A DNA stretch of 39,996 bases from Aeromicrobium choanae (GTDB lineage Bacteria > Actinomycetota > Actinomycetes > Propionibacteriales > Nocardioidaceae). The position numbers and the translations under genes were made by a program. Location: positions 1-39,996 of the forward strand of contig JAJUII010000003.1 of the NCBI GenBank assembly GCA_029265505.1, given 5' to 3'. This document shows, in pieces, positions 35,867 to 39,996 of this stretch. The first letter of the stretch is position 1. Each line of letters opens with the position of its first letter. The notes below the pieces were generated by a model. It was given only the letters and a program-made list of their open reading frames with translations, ran no database searches and was not told the origin of the DNA.

Positions 35867-36844
35867 GTGAGCGACATCGTCGTGTTCTCGGGCAGTGCCC
35901 ACCGCAAGCTCGCCGAGGAGATCTGCAGCAACCTCGGGGTGGCCCTGAGCCCGTCGGTCACGACGCGGTTCAGCAACGACTGCCTCCAGGTGCAGCTGCT
36001 CGACAACTGCCGCCAGAAGGACGTCTACATCGTTCAGCCGCTCGTCCCGCCCACGCAGGACCATCTGATGGAGCTCCTGCTGATGGTGGACGCGGCGCGG
36101 GGTGCCTCGGCGGCCTCCGTGACCGTGGTCGTGCCGCACTACGCGTACGCGCGCTCGGACAAGAAGGACGCCTCGCGCATCTCGATCGGCGGCAAACTCG
36201 TCGCAGACCTGATGGCGACCGCAGGCGTGCGGCGGGTCGTGACGATGACCCTGCACGCGCCCCAGGTGCACGGCTTCTTCGCGATGCCGGTCGATCACCT
36301 CACTGCGCTCGGGGAGCTGGCCGAGCACTACCGCGCCCAGGACCTCAGCGATGCGATCGTCGTCTCGCCCGACTTCGGCAATGCCAAGACCGCCTCGCAG
36401 TTCGCCCGCCTGCTCGGCCTGCCGGTGGCGGCGGGCAGCAAGCAGCGCAAGGCCGACGACAAGGTCGTGATCGACACGATCGTCGGCGACGTGGAAGGCA
36501 AGCGGGCGATCATCCTCGATGACGAGATCGCCACCGGCGGCTCGATCGTCGAGCTGATGGACAAGCTCGAGGAGTGCGGCGTGACCGAGGCGTCCGTCGC
36601 GTGCACGCACGGACTGTTCGTCGGCAAGGCCGTCGAGCGGTTGCGCTCGCACCCGGCGATCACCGAGGTGGTGACGACCGACACCGTCCCGCCGCCGGAG
36701 GGATGGCCCGAGCTGACGGTGCGTTCGGTGGCGCCGCTGTTCGCCGAGGCGATCGCCCGGATCCACGCCGGGGAGTCGGTGTCGAGTCTGTTCGACGGGG
36801 TCGACCCGGCGCACGCGCCGCCGCAGCCCAAACTGCCGCTGTGA
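35867..36844 (+). CDS. prs: Ribose-phosphate pyrophosphokinase (PRPP synthetase)
   Basis: This 325-residue enzyme makes PRPP from ribose 5-phosphate and ATP. It has FSGSAHRKLAEEI at the start and the ATP/metal region VVPHYAYARSDKKDASRISI. LHAPQVHGFF follows, then the flexible loop SKQRKADD, and the PRPP loop ILDDEIATGGSI. The wording (HYAYARSDKKDASRISIGG and DDEIATGG) differs from the usual actinobacterial Prs (…DLH…QGFF, DDMIDTGGT), so it may be a second PRPP synthetase rather than the housekeeping copy. The GTG at 35867 gives the family start. It lies 38 bases after cysM and meets the MarR gene tail to tail with a gap of three bases. Confidence 0.92.
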   Translation: MSDIVVFSGSAHRKLAEEICSNLGVALSPSVTTRFSNDCLQVQLLDNCRQKDVYIVQPLVPPTQDHLMELLLMVDAARGASAASVTVVVPHYAYARSDKKDASRISIGGKLVADLMATAGVRRVVTMTLHAPQVHGFFAMPVDHLTALGELAEHYRAQDLSDAIVVSPDFGNAKTASQFARLLGLPVAAGSKQRKADDKVVIDTIVGDVEGKRAIILDDEIATGGSIVELMDKLEECGVTEASVACTHGLFVGKAVERLRSHPAITEVVTTDTVPPPEGWPELTVRSVAPLFAEAIARIHAGESVSSLFDGVDPAHAPPQPKLPL

Positions 36845-36847
36845 GAC

Positions 36848-37288
36848 TCAGTCCTCCAGCTCGGCGATGAGTCGGTCGAGCAGCCGACGAAGGGTGCGTC
36901 CGTCGGACTCGCTCATCGCGAGTCCCTCGACGAGCCGCGTCGGCACGTCCGCGACCCGCTCGCGCATCCTCCGGCCCTCCGGGGTGGGGGCCACGAGCAC
37001 GCGGCGCTCGTCGTTCCGATCGCGGGTCCGGGTCACCAGCCCGGCGCTCTGGAGGCGCTTCAGCACGGGAGTCAGGGTCCCGGAGTCCAGGTGGAGCCGG
37101 GCCCCGAGCTCGCCGACCGCGAGCGGCTCGCCGGCGTCCCACAGGGCCAGCAGGCACAGGTATTGCGGGTAGGTCAGACCGACCTCGGTGAGGAGCTCGC
37201 CGTAGCGCCGCGTCACCGCGCGCGACGCGGCGTACAGCGGCAGGCAGATCTGTCGGTCCAGGGCCAATTGCGGGTGGGTCGCGTCCAC
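36848..37288 (-). CDS. ohrR: OhrR, MarR-family organic peroxide sensor
   Basis: This 146-residue MarR regulator has the OhrR start LDRQICLPLYAASR; C15 is the peroxide-sensing cysteine. The winged helix follows, with YPQYLCLLALWDAGEPLAVGEL and LDSGTLTPVLKRLQSAGLVTRTRD. It has other cysteines (e.g. in QYLCLL) but only one in the sensing position. Oxidation of C15 by organic hydroperoxides releases DNA in this family. The gene is divergent from ohr, with two palindromic sites in the 52 bases between the starts. It begins with GTG at 37288. Confidence 0.95.
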   Translation of the reverse strand: MDATHPQLALDRQICLPLYAASRAVTRRYGELLTEVGLTYPQYLCLLALWDAGEPLAVGELGARLHLDSGTLTPVLKRLQSAGLVTRTRDRNDERRVLVAPTPEGRRMRERVADVPTRLVEGLAMSESDGRTLRRLLDRLIAELED

Positions 37289-37308
37289 CGCGCCAGCCTA
37301 CCGATGGC

Positions 37309-37321
37309 GCAATTGAATTGC
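37309..37321. promoter_or_regulatory. OhrR operator, site 1
   Basis: GCAATTGAATTGC is a perfect palindrome around a central G, matching the CAATT-N-AATTG core known from OhrR boxes. It lies between the divergent ohrR and ohr starts, 21 bases from the ohrR start codon. Confidence 0.85.
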
Positions 37322-37323
37322 AC

Positions 37324-37336
37324 GCAATAGAGTTGC
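37324..37336. promoter_or_regulatory. OhrR operator, site 2 (degenerate)
   Basis: GCAATAGAGTTGC follows site 1 after two bases and keeps the GCAA/TTGC ends but loses the inner symmetry. It ends four bases before the ohr GTG. It probably allows a second OhrR dimer to bind. Confidence 0.6.
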
Positions 37337-37340
37337 GGCC

Positions 37341-37754
37341 GTGAAGCCGCTCTACACCGCCACCGCCGTCGCCACGGGCGACGGACGCAACGGACACGTC
37401 GAGTCCACCGACGGTCTACTGTCCGTCGACGTCCGCACCCCGCAGGAGATGGGCGGGCTCGGCGGCGCCACCAACCCCGAACAGCTCTTCGCCGCGGGCT
37501 ACGCGGCCTGCTTCCACTCGGCGCTGCGCCTGGTCGCCCAGCGGGCCGGGGTGGACGTGGGCGAGTCCGAGGTCGTCGCCGACGTCTCGCTCGGGCAGGC
37601 GGGGGAGGGCTTCGGTCTGGCGGTCGGTCTGGAGATCACCGTCCCGGGCGTCGATCGCGAGCAGGTCCGCACCCTCGCCGAACAGGCACACCGGGTGTGC
37701 CCGTACTCGAACGCCACGCGCGGCAACGTCGAGGTCACCCTCACCGTCGCCTGA
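37341..37754 (+). CDS. ohr: Ohr, organic hydroperoxide reductase
   Basis: This 137-residue OsmC/Ohr thiol peroxidase has catalytic cysteines at C57 (AACFHSAL) and C120 (HRVCPYSNATRGN). A helper Arg lies near residue 16 and a Glu at 47 (NPEQLFAAGYAACF). It reduces organic and fatty-acid hydroperoxides using dihydrolipoyl proteins in known relatives. The GTG at 37341 places MKPLYTATA at the start, the family N-terminus. It is controlled by OhrR through the operators immediately upstream. Its stop is two bases from the converging MFS gene. Confidence 0.96.
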   Translation: MKPLYTATAVATGDGRNGHVESTDGLLSVDVRTPQEMGGLGGATNPEQLFAAGYAACFHSALRLVAQRAGVDVGESEVVADVSLGQAGEGFGLAVGLEITVPGVDREQVRTLAEQAHRVCPYSNATRGNVEVTLTVA

Positions 37755-37756
37755 GG

Positions 37757-38973
37757 TCAGCGGACGCCGCGGATCCGCACCACCGCCGACGCGCCGATCA
37801 GGCCCACGATCCCGGCCGTGACGTAGAGGCCGAAGTACCCGCCCCACGTCGTCACGATCGGTGCGGCGATCACCGGGGCGACCACCTGGGGCAGGGCGTT
37901 CGCGATGTTGATGACGCCGAGGTCCTTGGCGAACCCCGCCTCGTCCGGCAGGACCTCGGTGATGATCGCCAGGTCCACCGCGAGGAACGCGCCGAAGCCG
38001 ACCCCGAGCACCACGGCGGCCGTCAGCACGCCGGGCCAGGTCTGCCATGAGGCGAGCATCAGCGACGCCACCGCGACCACCACGCCCGACCAGACGACGA
38101 AGACCCTCCGTCGCCCGATCCGGTCGGACCACCGGCCCGCGATCACCGCCGAGACCGCCACGACGACCGAGTACAGCGCGATCACCACGAACAGTGCGTC
38201 GTCCGGATTCGCGACCCCGACCGCGTCGCCGAGGAAGTACAGCAGGTACAGGGTCGCGATGGCGTTGCCGAGGTTGACCACGAACCGGGTCAGCCAGGCC
38301 CAGGCGAAGTCCGGGTGGCGGCGCGGCGAGACCCAGAACGATCGCGCGAACGCGGCGACGTCGAAGGCGGGACGCTCGGCCAGCGGAGCGTCGTGACTGC
38401 GGACGAGGTAGGGCGCCGCACTGACCAGCAGGAACGCCGCACAGGCGAGATAGCCGCCGCGCGTGCCACCGAACGAGATCGCCAGCCCCGCCCCGACCAG
38501 GATGCCCACGGTCTGTCCGAGACTGACCAGTCCGCCGGCCCAGGCGCGTTGGGCCGTGGGCACCCGATCGGGCAGTGTTGCGGTGATCGCGGCGAGAGAG
38601 GCGTTCACCGCCGCCTGGACCAGGCACCATCCGACCAGGACATGCCACAGCGCACTCGCCCCGGACAGGACCGTCAGGCCGACCGCGCCGGCGAGCGAGC
38701 CGCCGCCGATCCACGGAACCCGGCGGCCGAGCCGCCCGATCGTGCGATCGGACAGAGCGCCGAAGAGGGGATTGGCGAGCATCGAGATGGCCGCGCCCGT
38801 GCCCGTGACGATGGCGAGGGCGGTCTCCTTGCCCTCACCGACGATCTCCTCGGTCTGCAGCGGCAGAAGCACCGACAGCGGCCCGAAGAACGCCACGTAC
38901 GTGCCGAGGTTGACCAGGGCGATCGACAGGAGCCACGGCAGCCGGACGGGTGTGGTGGGGCGGACGTCGGCGC

Positions 38974-38977
<4 letters not shown>
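37757..38977 (-). CDS. MFS transporter, sugar (GPH/SLC45-like) type
   Basis: This 406-residue protein has 12 predicted membrane segments. The loop between segments 2 and 3 has GALSDRTIGRLGRRVPW, the motif A form seen in sugar–cation symporters of the GPH/SLC45 type. The mirror motif in the second half is AGRWSDRIGRRRVFV. Its start overlaps the stop of the upstream beta-glucosidase-like gene (ATGA), so it likely imports the glycoside or disaccharide that enzyme splits. The substrate itself is not visible. The ATG at 38977 is set by this overlap. Confidence 0.88.

Positions 38978-39996
<1,019 letters not shown>

Overview
The window is about 40 kb of chromosome from a high-GC Gram-positive actinobacterium. 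Coding density is very high. Many starts are GTG or TTG, genes often overlap by 4 bases (ATGA/GTGA/TTGA), and codon third positions are strongly GC-rich. The tmRNA tag (ADSKRTDFALAA) is of the actinobacterial type. The order pncB / clpS–DUF2017–mec–cysO–cysM matches mycobacteria, and lhr next to nei2 is also actinobacterial. My best guess is a member of the Nocardioidaceae (Aeromicrobium- or Nocardioides-like), inferred from gene style only. No phage, insertion sequence, CRISPR array or tRNA gene was seen.

Layout. 1–3.9 kb: the tail of an amidohydrolase, the tmRNA gene ssrA with its terminator, an old-yellow-enzyme oxidoreductase, a small membrane protein, a PPOX-fold protein and a metallo-beta-lactamase-fold hydrolase. 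3.9–5.2 kb: a cold shock protein and a NYN–LOTUS RNA-associated protein. 5.2–14.8 kb: the Tad/Flp pilus region. It begins with two copies of a unit made of a polytopic membrane protein divergent from a small Flp pilin, and continues as a tightly coupled operon tadE–tadG-like–cpaB–tadZ–tadA–tadB–tadC. 14.8–19 kb: an LTA-synthase-like sulfatase-fold enzyme, a VKOR-family membrane oxidoreductase and a Baeyer–Villiger-type monooxygenase. 19–24.3 kb: the DNA-repair pair lhr and nei2. 24.4–31.8 kb: a DUF3048 lipoprotein, a MerR regulator, YqgE, DUF3039 with a helicase, a lipase-like hydrolase with an MpaB-family protein, and a luciferase-like oxidoreductase. 31.8–36.8 kb: pncB, clpS–DUF2017, the CysO/Mec/CysM cysteine pathway and a PRPP synthetase. 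36.8–40 kb: the OhrR/Ohr peroxide-defence pair, then a sugar-type MFS transporter behind a family 1 glycosidase that runs off the window.

How the genes work together. The Tad genes form a nearly complete machine: motor ATPase, two platform proteins, localisation ATPase, CpaB, pseudopilins and major pilin. No prepilin peptidase is encoded here. Mec, CysO and CysM form the protein-thiocarboxylate route to cysteine. OhrR and Ohr form a divergent peroxide sensor/effector pair with visible operators. GH1 and MFS look like a glycoside uptake and hydrolysis operon.

The least ordinary features are the duplicated membrane-protein/pilin unit, the perfect 22-bp hairpin separating pilin from Tad operon, a CysO with two residues beyond its Gly-Gly, and a structured repeat between the luciferase-like gene and pncB.
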